Assembly (NCBI RefSeq): GCF_002743055.1
Contig: NZ_PDYM01000016.1
Span: 1-64,000 of the forward strand
Origin: Sporosarcina sp. P13
Lineage (GTDB): Bacteria > Bacillota > Bacilli > Bacillales_A > Planococcaceae
DNA length: 64,000 nt
Reading direction: 5' to 3'
Shown here: in pieces, positions 1-8,697 of the stretch
Numbering within the stretch: the stretch's first letter is position 1
Layout: every line of letters begins with the position of its first letter
Notes under the pieces: model-generated
Told to the model about the DNA's origin: nothing
The model's database searches: none
What the model saw: only the letters and a program-made list of their open reading frames with translations
Program-made: the position numbers and the translations under genes

Positions 1-62
1 CCAGATCTGTAAAGTTCGACAATTGTTTGTTTAAATTCCTGGTTATAACGTTTTTGTTTCAT
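1..62 (-). CDS. IS3-family transposase OrfA, N-terminal fragment (partial)
   Basis: Twenty codons are visible before the window ends. The minus strand from the ATG at 62 reads MKQKRYNQEFKQTIVELY, the typical opening of the helix-turn-helix OrfA of IS3 elements, which binds the ends of the element and is completed by a frameshifted OrfB in most relatives. It is a fragment only because of the window edge. Identification rests on this short but characteristic stretch. Confidence 0.65.
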   Translation of the reverse strand, partial: MKQKRYNQEFKQTIVELYRS

Positions 63-115
63 TCCGGACACAACCTCTCTATTTATAGGATAGAGACTTA
101 ACTAACTTGTGTCCA
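1..115 (-). mobile_element. Terminal part of an IS3-family insertion sequence, cut by the window edge
   Basis: On the minus strand a short leader starts near 115 with TGGACACAAG and runs into the first codons of an IS3-type OrfA (62 to 1). TTGTGTCC-type repeats flank the leader (65-72 and 107-114). The rest of the element lies outside the window, so its completeness and the exact terminal repeat cannot be judged. Confidence 0.6.
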
Positions 116-411
116 TACATCTATACTAGCTCCATAAATATACTTAGGTATATAAGGAAGAATCGCTCTATAAGTAAGCGAGGATTTTAAAATTTAGAGA
201 TATGCTAAACAAATCTAGATAAGTTTTTAGTATGTTGATCGAATGTTACTCAGAGTTGGATAGCTATTGTTTGCCGATTGGCGGGTATAAGTATTTGGAG
301 AATTCGCCCGAACTTTTGCACATGGACAAAGTGAGTGCTACAATCAATCTCAATTGCAGAATCAGTGCAATTGCTTTAGCCATAGAGCCTGAAAAATGGG
401 GGGTAAATATA

Positions 412-786
412 ATGTCAATTGATTTAAGTGAGGTAAATTATCTAGCTATTCTTATAGGTGGAATCTTGTATATACTTTACGGGGCGATCTATTATTCAAT
501 AGTAGTAGGGAAGGAGAACGAAAAAAACGGTGCGTTAAAATATATAATTTCAGTGATCGTTGCCTTTATTAGTTCCACTTTTATTGCACTACTAGTTCAA
601 GCGACGAGCTCAAATAGTTTGTTTGAAGGTGCTGCTGTAGGAAGTACTATTGGCATTGTCATTTCAATTGTTTATTTGAAAAATACATTATTTGGACTCA
701 TAAATAAGAAAAATTGTTTAATTGCGATTGGTGACCATTTGATTATTTTTACTTTACTAGGAGCACTCCACGGACTTTTTGTTTAA
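412..786 (+). CDS. DUF1761 family small membrane protein
   Basis: A 124-residue hydrophobic protein with about four membrane segments (roughly residues 8-28, 42-62, 72-90 and 100-122). The opening NYLAILIGGILYILYGAIYYS and the closing GDHLIIFTLLGALHGL fit DUF1761, a family of unknown function with four helices. The start at 412 was chosen because it has a GGGGGG-rich ribosome binding site and starts at the family's conserved N-terminus; an in-frame ATG at 232 would add 60 residues that resemble nothing. A weak terminator follows. Function unknown. Confidence 0.65.
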   Translation: MSIDLSEVNYLAILIGGILYILYGAIYYSIVVGKENEKNGALKYIISVIVAFISSTFIALLVQATSSNSLFEGAAVGSTIGIVISIVYLKNTLFGLINKKNCLIAIGDHLIIFTLLGALHGLFV

Positions 787-823
787 TCATATCGCTTTTA
801 TAAATTGAAACGAGTAAAAACAA

Positions 824-855
824 GGATCTCTCATACATATGGGGATCCATTTTTT
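824..855 (+). terminator. Probable terminator after the DUF1761 gene
   Basis: GGATC (824-828) and GATCC (844-848) form a short stem with a poorly paired inner part, followed by ATTTTTTATT. It lies about 40 bases after the stop codon. The stem is weak. Confidence 0.45.
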
Positions 856-1162
856 ATTCCTCATCTAGGGGAGTTAAGGTGGACCCCATTATAAATTAAT
901 GAGGATTTTATTTAAAACAATAGAATGAGTAGAAGAATATTTGTTGTATGAGGTTTTTCTTGTAGCTCTAATAAGAATTCTACCTTTTTAATTTTTACTC
1001 TATCCTAGAAACTCTCCTAAGTATAATTCAATCAATTTTCTAAAATAATTTAGGAATAGGATGAACATTAGAAACTCCATTTTCGAGAATTTAAATATTT
1101 GCTATGGTAGTTCTAAAAATCAATTATTTTTATTAAATACTGTATTTTTCGAATGAAAAATC
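856..1162. other. AT-rich gene-less stretch
   Basis: No coding potential is seen on either strand. The motif GGTGGACCCCATT at 878-890 resembles the ends of some IS3-type elements, but no partner end or transposase remnant is visible, so it may be chance. Confidence 0.4.
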
Positions 1163-1204
1163 TTGTTTTTAGTTTAAAACTGTGTAAATATAGGTGTCAA
1201 GACA
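1163..1204 (+). promoter_or_regulatory. nadB promoter with NiaR-like operator
   Basis: TTGTTT (1163-1168) and TAAATA (1185-1190), 16 bases apart, make a plausible sigma-A promoter. The palindrome TGTC-AA-GACA (1195-1204) lies where transcription would begin. In Bacillales, NAD biosynthesis genes are repressed by the nicotinate-responsive NiaR (YrxA), whose sites as I recall carry GTGTC/GACA half-sites. The assignment is an inference from position and resemblance. Confidence 0.4.
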
Positions 1205-1230
1205 GTTGTTAATTTTGGGGGCTTTATATT

Positions 1231-2781
1231 ATGGAATGGAATGATGTTCTTATTATTGGCAGTGGGGTTGCGGCATTACAGTTAGCTAAGTCACTTAGTA
1301 GTGATAAAAACGTGAGGATACTCACAAAATCACATATAAAGAATGCGAATTCTTATTTGGCACAAGGTGGGATTGCTGCTGCCGTCGGTATCGGGGATGA
1401 CCCGACCAAGCATTTTGCTGATACTCTTGAGGCAGGAAGATTTCATAATAATGAAGACTCCGTCCGTGAAATATTGAATGAAGCACCTACGTTGATTGGA
1501 GACCTTTCTAACGAAGCCAATATTTTTGACCAAGACCAAAATGGAAATATACTGCTCGGACTGGAAGGAGCTCATAGTGAAAATAGAATTGTTCATTGCG
1601 GTGGTGATGCAACAGGAAAAAATGTCATTGAGTACTTGATTAGTAACCTATCTGAAAATATAAAGGTCGAAGAGAATGTCTTTGCTTATGAATTAATCAT
1701 CAATCAAATGCAAAACCGGTGTATTGGTGTAAAGGCTAAAAACCTGGATGGAACAATCCGTAGTTTTTATGGAGAGTATGTAATTCTTGCAACGGGTGGT
1801 TGTGGGCAAGTATATCGCTATACTTCAAGTGCCCCAACTGTAACAGGTGATGGGATTGCTATGGCCTACTTGGCAGGTGCTGAAATTGTAGATATGGAAT
1901 TTATTCAATTCCATCCAACACTTTTATATAAAAATAGGGAAACACTAGGCTTAATTTCTGAGGCAGTTCGCGGGGAAGGGGCTATTTTAATTACTGAAGA
2001 TGGAACCCCCATTATGGAAGGCGTTCATCCCTTAAAAGATCTAGGCCCACGACATATTGTTTCTCAGACAATATTTACCTATATTGAAAATGGCCATAAA
2101 GTATATTTGGATATTACAAGTATTAAGGACTTTGAAAAGAAGTTCCCATCCATTACAGCTATTTGCCAGAGAAACGGGGTAAATTTGTCGGAAGGAAGAA
2201 TTCCAGTTGCTCCTGGTAGTCACTTCTTAATGGGTGGTATCAAAACAGATTTAATTGGTAGGACTTCAATAAATGGACTATTTGCTATAGGAGAAGTAGC
2301 ATGTACAGGTCTTCATGGTGCAAATCGTTTAGCCAGTAATTCATTGTTAGAAGGGCTTTATCAAGGAAAAAAGCTATCGCATTGGATTAATACAAATTCA
2401 AAAAAAGAGCACTCTCTTGATTTGCCCCGTTCTGTTCCTTTCATTCAAGAGAAAAGAATTTATCTTCCAGATGTCCAGGTTTTAAAGAATAGTATGATGA
2501 AAAGAGTCGGGATTATCCGTTCTAAAGAACTTTTAGAAGAACAAAATAATTGGCTGAAGGAGTTAAGTTTAAGTGAATTAACGGAGTTTGATTCTTATTC
2601 TATTCAAGATATTGAAGTGATTTTTATGTACATCACATCTACTCTTATTACGAAAGCAGCATTATGTAGGACAGAAAGCCGTGGTGGCCATTTTAGAGAG
2701 GACTTTCCATATGAAGACGATGTGGATTGGTATAAAAAAGTAAATCTTCATAAACATAAAAGTAAAATTTTGATGAAATAA
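1231..2781 (+). CDS. nadB: L-aspartate oxidase
   Basis: A flavoprotein of 516 residues that oxidises L-aspartate to iminoaspartate, the first step of de novo NAD synthesis, in the cytoplasm. It has the N-terminal FAD-binding motif IIGSGVAALQLA (8-19), the substrate-region motif EGAHSENRIVHCGGDATG (112-129), the active-site stretch LISEAVRGEGA, HFLMGG, and the C-terminal FAD loop CTGLHGANRLASNSLLEGL, all in the family order. Length is close to the usual 510-540. A GGGGG ribosome binding site precedes the ATG. The usual partners nadC and nadA do not follow: the next gene is a drug/metabolite exporter 480 bases away. Confidence 0.95.
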   Translation: MEWNDVLIIGSGVAALQLAKSLSSDKNVRILTKSHIKNANSYLAQGGIAAAVGIGDDPTKHFADTLEAGRFHNNEDSVREILNEAPTLIGDLSNEANIFDQDQNGNILLGLEGAHSENRIVHCGGDATGKNVIEYLISNLSENIKVEENVFAYELIINQMQNRCIGVKAKNLDGTIRSFYGEYVILATGGCGQVYRYTSSAPTVTGDGIAMAYLAGAEIVDMEFIQFHPTLLYKNRETLGLISEAVRGEGAILITEDGTPIMEGVHPLKDLGPRHIVSQTIFTYIENGHKVYLDITSIKDFEKKFPSITAICQRNGVNLSEGRIPVAPGSHFLMGGIKTDLIGRTSINGLFAIGEVACTGLHGANRLASNSLLEGLYQGKKLSHWINTNSKKEHSLDLPRSVPFIQEKRIYLPDVQVLKNSMMKRVGIIRSKELLEEQNNWLKELSLSELTEFDSYSIQDIEVIFMYITSTLITKAALCRTESRGGHFREDFPYEDDVDWYKKVNLHKHKSKILMK

Positions 2782-3261
2782 GGCGTTTGTTGTTAGCAGT
2801 GTACTACGTATTTCATAATGCATATCGTACCTAATATATTTACTTGTATAAGTTGATGTTTGATACCAAAAAAGTTCCTCATTTTTTCTGTTAGTAGCGG
2901 AGAAAAATGGGGGCTTTTTTCTTTGCCTAAAGCAAGTTTTGGCATTTTTCTATAACCTTGATAGAAAGACTGATGTACTCGATTTGATAGTTTCTCAATG
3001 GATGTCATCAAGAAACTTCATTTGTGTTTCCGCTTTGGTGCAGAGATACGCACTTGATCCGTAAAATAAGTTGAAAACTTAGGTGTTTTGCGATATAACG
3101 GTGCAATGTAGAGGTTCTCTGTTCTAAATCATCGTTGTATTTTAAATATGGTCGAGCCTACATTTTAGTGAGTGGATATATCCAAACAAAAATGTATACG
3201 AAAAGTCTAAGTGAGTATAGAATAGGACAGTTAGCACTTTGTTGTAGGAAGGGTGATAAAT
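2782..3261. other. Gene-less stretch after nadB, with a possible weak terminator
   Basis: An imperfect hairpin (CATTTTTTCTG / CGGAGAAAAATG, about 2879-2911) followed by GGGGGCTTTTTTCTTT could end the nadB transcript. A 72-codon minus-strand frame at 2793-3011 has no ribosome binding site or recognisable sequence and was not called. No other feature is seen. Confidence 0.35.
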
Positions 3262-4146
3262 ATGTTAAAAGCATATGCTTGGCTAACTCTTTGTGTAATG
3301 GTGTGGGGTAGCAATTTTGTATTTGGAAAAATGTTAGTCCAAGATTTTTCTCCGGCTCTCTTAACCATGCTCAGACTTTTGTTTATTGTTCTATTTTTAA
3401 TTGGATTATCTTCATACAAACTACACTTTAAACGTGTTAATAAATCCGATTTACTGGCGGTTTTTTTTCTGGGGGTTATTGGTGTTTTTATAAATCAGTG
3501 GTCATTTTTTGCGGGGTTAGAAACAGCTGATCCAACAACATCTGCATTAATTTTAGCAACAACCCCTATTTTAACTGGTGTATTAGCGGGTATTTTTTTA
3601 AAGGAAAAATTAACAATTCGTATGTTAATGGGGTCTATTGTGGCGATAATAGGTATTTATTTTGTTGTAGCAAAGGGAGATTTATCTTCTATACATATTG
3701 ATAAAGGTTTATTATGGATTGTTGTAACGATGATTACATTCGCCATTCTGATTATCATGACGAGGCTTCTGTCTAATAGAATGGATCCACTTACCATTAC
3801 TTTATACTCGAATGTTGTAGGATTGATTGTATCAATTCCTTTTGTCTTTTTGCTTGATACTCCCGTACGAGCAAGCTCTAAAGTGTCCGATTGGTCTTTT
3901 CTGATTGTAACTGCCGTTGTTGTACATGGTATAGCAATGTTAATTTGGAATAACAACATTAGACATGTAGATGCTTCAAAAGCTTCAATACTATCTAATT
4001 TAGAACCTTTTGTAGCAATGATAATGGGCTTGGTATTGCTATACAAACCAATAACCGGAGCAGAAATTTTAGGATCACTATTTATAGTGGGGGGAGTAGT
4101 GTTATCTACATATCAGCGAAAGAGGCTAATTAGTCGTCTGAATTAG
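3262..4146 (+). CDS. EamA-family (DMT superfamily) transporter
   Basis: A 294-residue inner-membrane protein of ten hydrophobic segments arranged as two tandem EamA repeats (about residues 5-137 and 150-285). Typical sequences are WLTLCVMVWGSNFVFGK at the start, LETADPTTSALILATTPILT in the first repeat and SILSNLEPFVAMIMG in the second. Family members export metabolites, amino acids or drugs; the substrate cannot be read from sequence. The ATG at 3262 is preferred over the GTG at 3253 because AGGAAGGG lies at the right distance from it. A shared hairpin terminator follows. Confidence 0.88.
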   Translation: MLKAYAWLTLCVMVWGSNFVFGKMLVQDFSPALLTMLRLLFIVLFLIGLSSYKLHFKRVNKSDLLAVFFLGVIGVFINQWSFFAGLETADPTTSALILATTPILTGVLAGIFLKEKLTIRMLMGSIVAIIGIYFVVAKGDLSSIHIDKGLLWIVVTMITFAILIIMTRLLSNRMDPLTITLYSNVVGLIVSIPFVFLLDTPVRASSKVSDWSFLIVTAVVVHGIAMLIWNNNIRHVDASKASILSNLEPFVAMIMGLVLLYKPITGAEILGSLFIVGGVVLSTYQRKRLISRLN

Positions 4147-4163
4147 CAGGACCTATATCAAAA

Positions 4164-4221
4164 AAAGCTAAGCTTAAGTTACCCGCCATATTATTTGGGG
4201 TGTAGCTTTTAGCTTAGCTTT
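4164..4221. terminator. Bidirectional terminator between convergent genes
   Basis: AAAGCTAAGCT (4164-4174) pairs with AGCTTAGCTTT (4211-4221), with further pairing inside (ACCC/GGGG). T-rich sequence follows on the plus strand and the A-run at 4161-4166 gives a T-run on the minus strand. It serves the transporter gene and the convergent glucosaminidase gene. Confidence 0.75.
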
Positions 4222-4228
4222 ACTTTTA

Positions 4229-5965
4229 TTAATGTGTAGTTACAATGCGAACATTGTCAGTTACTGTGTATAGATCAGTTCCGTCTTTTGGTAGCTCAGA
4301 AATGACGCGTAACCAACCAGTTGTTTCGGAAGGTGTAGTAGAAAGAGTAATCGGCATTTTATCAAGACGCTTAATTGTCCTGTGAAGCTTATATTGATAA
4401 GCGCGGTTGTCGTTATTACCACCCTTTACGACAGGCTCTTTACGAATACTAACATCTGATAATGTCGTAAAACCGATATTATATTTTTTATAATCTTTGC
4501 TACCTAGTTCTTTATCTATGCTATACATATGACCTGCTGTTTTTGCACCCCAGTATGGGTCTGTAGCATATCGGACGTTCATCCCTATCATTTTATTTCC
4601 AAGCGCAAGGCCATTGTAACGATAGTCTTTCATATTAACAGGGTTTAAATAATTTGTATTTAATCCATTTACTAGGGACGAGATATTTTCCGTGATGGAT
4701 GCAAAGTATTTAGGCGATGAGATGATGACGTCTGTTGAACAGTGATCATCACTATCCGTTACGTTTAGCCCGAATAAGTTGTTATAGTTTTGGGCGTGAC
4801 AACTCATGCCATAATCATTTTCATGGATAGCAAGTGATAAAATAAACAATGCGTTTATACGATGCTCTTTTTCAATCTTTTTTAATGTAACACCTAGCCC
4901 TTTTAATGGACTTTTTATTGTTGCGTTTGCATATCTGACGTGGCTTGTTTTCTCTATTGCCGCAAGTTCACTATTAATATAGGTATCTATCTCCGCGGCA
5001 CTATAGCTTGTAGGTACACGAGGCGATAGATAATGGAAGTAGGCATATCCTTCGCCTGCGATTTCACCATTTTCATCGATAAAGTTTGCTCCGTCCATAC
5101 TATAATATTTTACGCCTTTGTTTAAGAACACTGGGTTTTCACCAATTAAATAGGGGCTATCATACTTTCCTTTATGATGGCGATAAATGTAGTGCCATAA
5201 GCCCTTTTGATCTGATATATAATACGACTGTCCTTTTGCTGCAGCCGTGGGAAGGAGTGTAACATCTTCATGTTTAACATACATGTTCTGCCCAAACGCG
5301 TTAACTTTTACATAGTCCGATGTAGCATCTACATAGATGAGTTCAGTATCAGTATCCACACCTGTGTAGTCAAACTGTGGTGTAAAGGTTGCTTGTTTGT
5401 AAATAATGGTGACTGGTTTAGTATTAGTTGTCACAAAACCAGATGGAATTTTAACGAACTTGTCATTTAGCATTATGCCTTGACCTTCTTGTAAACTAGC
5501 GTTTGCCTCATCAAAAGTAGGGTGGTTTGAGATGGATGAATAAGTTCCGTTTTCATGAATATTGACGACAACATAGCCTTCTACGACTGTAAAAGGTTTT
5601 ATAATTGGTTGTTTTAAGGTTTTAATTTCTTTGTTAACTTGTCCTAAAGTATCCGCTGTAATATGTAAAGTGTATGTTTGACTTAGCTCGTAACCTGCTT
5701 TAGGTGGACGAACCGTTACGACATCATCTTTGACGGAAACTGTGACAGCCTGTTTGACCTTTTTACTATTCATAACGTAAATAGAGTTAGATGTAATGCT
5801 AGATTCAATAACAGGAAAATTGAACTTAATTGTCCATGTTTTATCGGTAGGCACATCGATTACTTCATCCGTTAAAGTTGTTGCATTTGCTATTGATAGT
5901 GGAGCTAGTATTAATAATGTAACTAGTAAACAAACCATATTCCATTTTTTTAAAAAAAACGTCAT
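4229..5965 (-). CDS. Secreted glucosaminidase (GH73) with SbsA-type Ig-like domain
   Basis: A 578-residue exported protein. A signal peptide (residues 1-28, basic KK then a hydrophobic core, SIANA at the cleavage site) is followed by an SbsA/Big_5-like Ig domain (about 30-125). After a long middle region comes a GH73 glucosaminidase domain (about 320-490). Its likely catalytic glutamate is E382 in AIHENDYG; NNLFGLN (395-401) and YATDPYWG (466-473) are conserved family positions. An SH3-like tail (about 495-578) ends the protein. The enzyme should cleave the N-acetylglucosaminyl bond of peptidoglycan during wall turnover. An AGGAGA-type ribosome binding site precedes the ATG. Confidence 0.85.
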   Translation of the reverse strand: MTFFLKKWNMVCLLVTLLILAPLSIANATTLTDEVIDVPTDKTWTIKFNFPVIESSITSNSIYVMNSKKVKQAVTVSVKDDVVTVRPPKAGYELSQTYTLHITADTLGQVNKEIKTLKQPIIKPFTVVEGYVVVNIHENGTYSSISNHPTFDEANASLQEGQGIMLNDKFVKIPSGFVTTNTKPVTIIYKQATFTPQFDYTGVDTDTELIYVDATSDYVKVNAFGQNMYVKHEDVTLLPTAAAKGQSYYISDQKGLWHYIYRHHKGKYDSPYLIGENPVFLNKGVKYYSMDGANFIDENGEIAGEGYAYFHYLSPRVPTSYSAAEIDTYINSELAAIEKTSHVRYANATIKSPLKGLGVTLKKIEKEHRINALFILSLAIHENDYGMSCHAQNYNNLFGLNVTDSDDHCSTDVIISSPKYFASITENISSLVNGLNTNYLNPVNMKDYRYNGLALGNKMIGMNVRYATDPYWGAKTAGHMYSIDKELGSKDYKKYNIGFTTLSDVSIRKEPVVKGGNNDNRAYQYKLHRTIKRLDKMPITLSTTPSETTGWLRVISELPKDGTDLYTVTDNVRIVTTH

Positions 5966-6203
5966 TTTTTCATCTCTCCTTATTAATAGAAACCCAGTAC
6001 CATTAATAATACACTGTGTTTAAGGAAAGTGGATGAAAACATCAATTAAATATTTCGAGGTGAACCTTATCATATGTAACTAGTGTTCTAATGCTTTATA
6101 GTAATTACTCTCAGTTTAGTTTATTTAATAATTCTGCGCATAGGAAAACGACCACTTCCCGTCATGCAGAAACGACATCTACATTTAAGGAAGAGGCCAA
6201 CTA

Positions 6204-8471
6204 TTAAAGTTGCTTTAGTTCAGGGAATAAGTAATGCAATATATCCATCGTCAAACGTCTAGATTTACCTTTATACGGATAGATATGCATATACATCGAT
6301 GGATTAAAGTTTGCTTCAATAATTCCGTAAGCACCCGGCTTTTCTGCAGGAACATCGATATCTTCAATAATTAAATCGATACCGCTAATTTTAGCTCCAA
6401 GTGCGGCAACCGCATCTACAGCTATTTTTTTGTAATCCTCGGAAATTTGGTCCGTCACATCAATGGAATCTCCGCCAGTACTGACGTTAGAGTTCTCACG
6501 TAGATAAACGATTTCGTTGTCTTTTGGAATCGAATCCGGCTGATAGCCTTGGCCTTTGAGCATCAGAACCTCTAATTCACCAAGTTGTATGAGTTCCAAA
6601 GGTGTGCGGTGATCGGTTCCTCGTAATGGATCACGATTCTTTTCTTCAACTAATTCTGTGATGTTGCGCTTACCGTCTCCTGTGACGTTCGCGGGCACGC
6701 GTAACATCACTGCGAGGACTTTATCATGCAACACAAAGAATCGGTATTCTGTACCGTTCAGGAACTCTTCTATCAAGATAGAGGAATCTTCATCGAATGC
6801 AATTTTGATTGCCTGTTCATAATCTTCGTAGCTTGCGCCATCTTTAAAAATCGATATTCCTAATCCATAGTTTGTTGTCTTCGGCTTTACTACAAAAGGT
6901 GTCTTGGCAAATAGTTTATAAGCACGTAAAGCTGCTTCAATACTATTAAATTCATCGCCAAGCGGAACACGGAAACCTTCTTGATGAAGGATTTTCTTTG
7001 TGACCGTTTTATTTTCCATAATTAAAGTGGAAACATAGGTGTCCTTACTTGTCATATTACCGTTTTTAACATATTCCACGTGGTCATGCAATTTGAGTTT
7101 CAAAAACTGGTCTTGACGATCCAGAATCTCTATTTTAATCCCTTGTTGAATCGCGTCATGTAATAAAATCTGCGTCGATAACTCCATATCAGTGAACCCC
7201 GTTAATTCATACGGTTTTTTCCATAACTTTGTATAAGTTTTCTTGGCAAGTTCTACAGCTACTTGGCTTTGACTACTTTTTTGGCTCTCTGTATACAGTC
7301 TGCCAGCTAAAGTCTTGCTTGGATTCTCCAGCATACCTCTTAGGTTGCAGAATAATGATTCGGAAACAGGTAAATCCAATTCCTTCGACAACTTTTCCAT
7401 TCCTTCAACTAACTCATAAGCTTCTGCCTCAAACTGTGTTTGTGTTAATGGATGCTCAAGTGCCACGATATCATTGTACGCATCACCTGCATTTCCCCAC
7501 TCATCACTTTGTAGATCTTCATCTTTCGACAGCAGATACAGTAAGAACAAATGTAGGAACTCTGCTTGTTCGTAGCTGATGCCATTTGTTTCAAAAGGAT
7601 TCAAGTCAATATTGCGCAATTCCACATAACCGACACCATCGTTCACGAAATCCGCCACATGGTTGCTACCACGTAAACGGATAGCTGAGTAAAATTCTTT
7701 TTCTTCCACCAGTAATCCTTTATTTACCATAGTAGTCAAGTCTTCGATATGTTTCTGTATCGTGCGGAATGATACTTTCACGTCATCGGAATTCGTATAG
7801 CCGAATCTACTGCTTCTGATACTTCTTGCCGGCTCATTTGGCTTGTCGTTGCACCCGTAAAAGTTCTGTTCACTAGTTGGGGAGGCACCGTAAAAATAAG
7901 TCACCAACCAACGATAATGTAAGTAGTTTCGCGTAAGTTTTAAGTAGATTTCTGTTTTAAACTGTCGATAGTCTGTGATTTCCGACTGTAAATCAAACAA
8001 AGCCCGAAGCAATTTATCGTCAAATTCAAAGTTGAAATGAATGCCACAAATCATTTGTTTTCGACGTCCGTATGAATTCGACAGCGATCGACGATAGAGA
8101 ACATTTTCGAGATTTTTCAACTTTGCAATCTCAATGTCTTCTTCTTTTTCTGGTAATGCAGGGGGCATACTTAACGGCCACAGCATTTCCTGTTCACCCA
8201 TTGAATGATAAGCAACGTCATGAATACCTGATAGGTAATTAAACAGTTCATCTAGTGTGTCTAAAACAGGAGTGATTAGTTCCATTTGCGTTTCCGCGAA
8301 GTCTCGCTGAATATACGGGTGTTCGTCTGACATTGAAATACATGTGGGATGATCCGTTGTAGCTAAATTACCTTTTAAATCGACACGTTGGCCTTCTTTT
8401 TCAATGCCGTAACGGGCTTTTAATAGATAGGGCTTTACACTGTCATCGCCCAACATACTTTTCAAATCCAT
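6204..8471 (-). CDS. gshAB: Bifunctional glutamate-cysteine ligase / glutathione synthetase
   Basis: A 755-residue fusion that makes glutathione in two ATP-dependent steps. The N-terminal ligase domain (about 1-440) shows RYGIEKEGQR (20-29), SNSYGRRKQMICGIHFNF (131-148) and VELRNIDLNPF (283-293), all characteristic of the GshF/GshAB first domain. The C-terminal ATP-grasp domain (about 485-755) shows VVKPKTTNYGLGIS (527-540) and near the end IIEANFNPSMYMH. Length matches the family (about 750). GGAGGT precedes the ATG. The genes upstream on the same strand use glutathione to detoxify formaldehyde, so precursor supply and use are linked. A hairpin with a T-run lies 50-90 bases upstream of the start. 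Confidence 0.95.
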   Translation of the reverse strand: MDLKSMLGDDSVKPYLLKARYGIEKEGQRVDLKGNLATTDHPTCISMSDEHPYIQRDFAETQMELITPVLDTLDELFNYLSGIHDVAYHSMGEQEMLWPLSMPPALPEKEEDIEIAKLKNLENVLYRRSLSNSYGRRKQMICGIHFNFEFDDKLLRALFDLQSEITDYRQFKTEIYLKLTRNYLHYRWLVTYFYGASPTSEQNFYGCNDKPNEPARSIRSSRFGYTNSDDVKVSFRTIQKHIEDLTTMVNKGLLVEEKEFYSAIRLRGSNHVADFVNDGVGYVELRNIDLNPFETNGISYEQAEFLHLFLLYLLSKDEDLQSDEWGNAGDAYNDIVALEHPLTQTQFEAEAYELVEGMEKLSKELDLPVSESLFCNLRGMLENPSKTLAGRLYTESQKSSQSQVAVELAKKTYTKLWKKPYELTGFTDMELSTQILLHDAIQQGIKIEILDRQDQFLKLKLHDHVEYVKNGNMTSKDTYVSTLIMENKTVTKKILHQEGFRVPLGDEFNSIEAALRAYKLFAKTPFVVKPKTTNYGLGISIFKDGASYEDYEQAIKIAFDEDSSILIEEFLNGTEYRFFVLHDKVLAVMLRVPANVTGDGKRNITELVEEKNRDPLRGTDHRTPLELIQLGELEVLMLKGQGYQPDSIPKDNEIVYLRENSNVSTGGDSIDVTDQISEDYKKIAVDAVAALGAKISGIDLIIEDIDVPAEKPGAYGIIEANFNPSMYMHIYPYKGKSRRLTMDILHYLFPELKQL

Positions 8472-8521
8472 CGTAATTTTACCTCCTAATTAACGTGCCT
8501 TTTTAGATAGTGAACTGTGGT

Positions 8522-8559
8522 AAATAAAAATATCCACATTATAATCAATGTGGATATTT
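8522..8559 (-). terminator. Strong hairpin and T-run upstream of gshAB
   Basis: AAATATCCACATT (8528-8540) and AATGTGGATATTT (8547-8559) form a perfect 13-bp stem with a 6-base loop. On the minus strand TTTTTATTT follows. It can end the frmA-frmB transcript or attenuate transcription entering gshAB. The plus strand has no comparable T-run. Confidence 0.7.
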
Positions 8560-8697
8560 CAGCTGTTAAACAAAAAGTGGGAGAAGTATCCCGTTACTCT
8601 GCGTTACAAGCCACGCCCTCCGGAAAGTGTCTCCACGGAAGTACAATTTCCTTGTACACATTAAGTTTACTATCTCTTGTCTACGCTTTGAAGTTAT
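8560..8697 (-). other. GC-richer intergenic or leader segment between frmB and gshAB
   Basis: This segment is richer in GC than its surroundings and carries short complementary pieces (for example CTTTCCGGAGGGCGTGG on the minus strand). It resembles, from memory, dispersed palindromic repeats in intergenic DNA of Bacillales, but no second copy occurs in the window. It could also be a gshAB leader ending in the hairpin at 8522-8559. No coding potential is seen. Confidence 0.35.

Noticed and set aside
2793-3011. 72-codon minus-strand frame after nadB
   Set aside because: No ribosome binding site and no recognisable sequence; it covers a probable terminator region.
3657-4046. 129-codon minus-strand frame opposite the EamA transporter gene
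   Set aside because: The plus-strand transporter has full family support; the antisense frame has no start signal or recognisable sequence.
8528-8559. TATCCACA repeats resembling DnaA boxes
   Set aside because: They are the two arms of one terminator-like hairpin and each has one mismatch; no cluster of boxes or AT-rich unwinding region is present.
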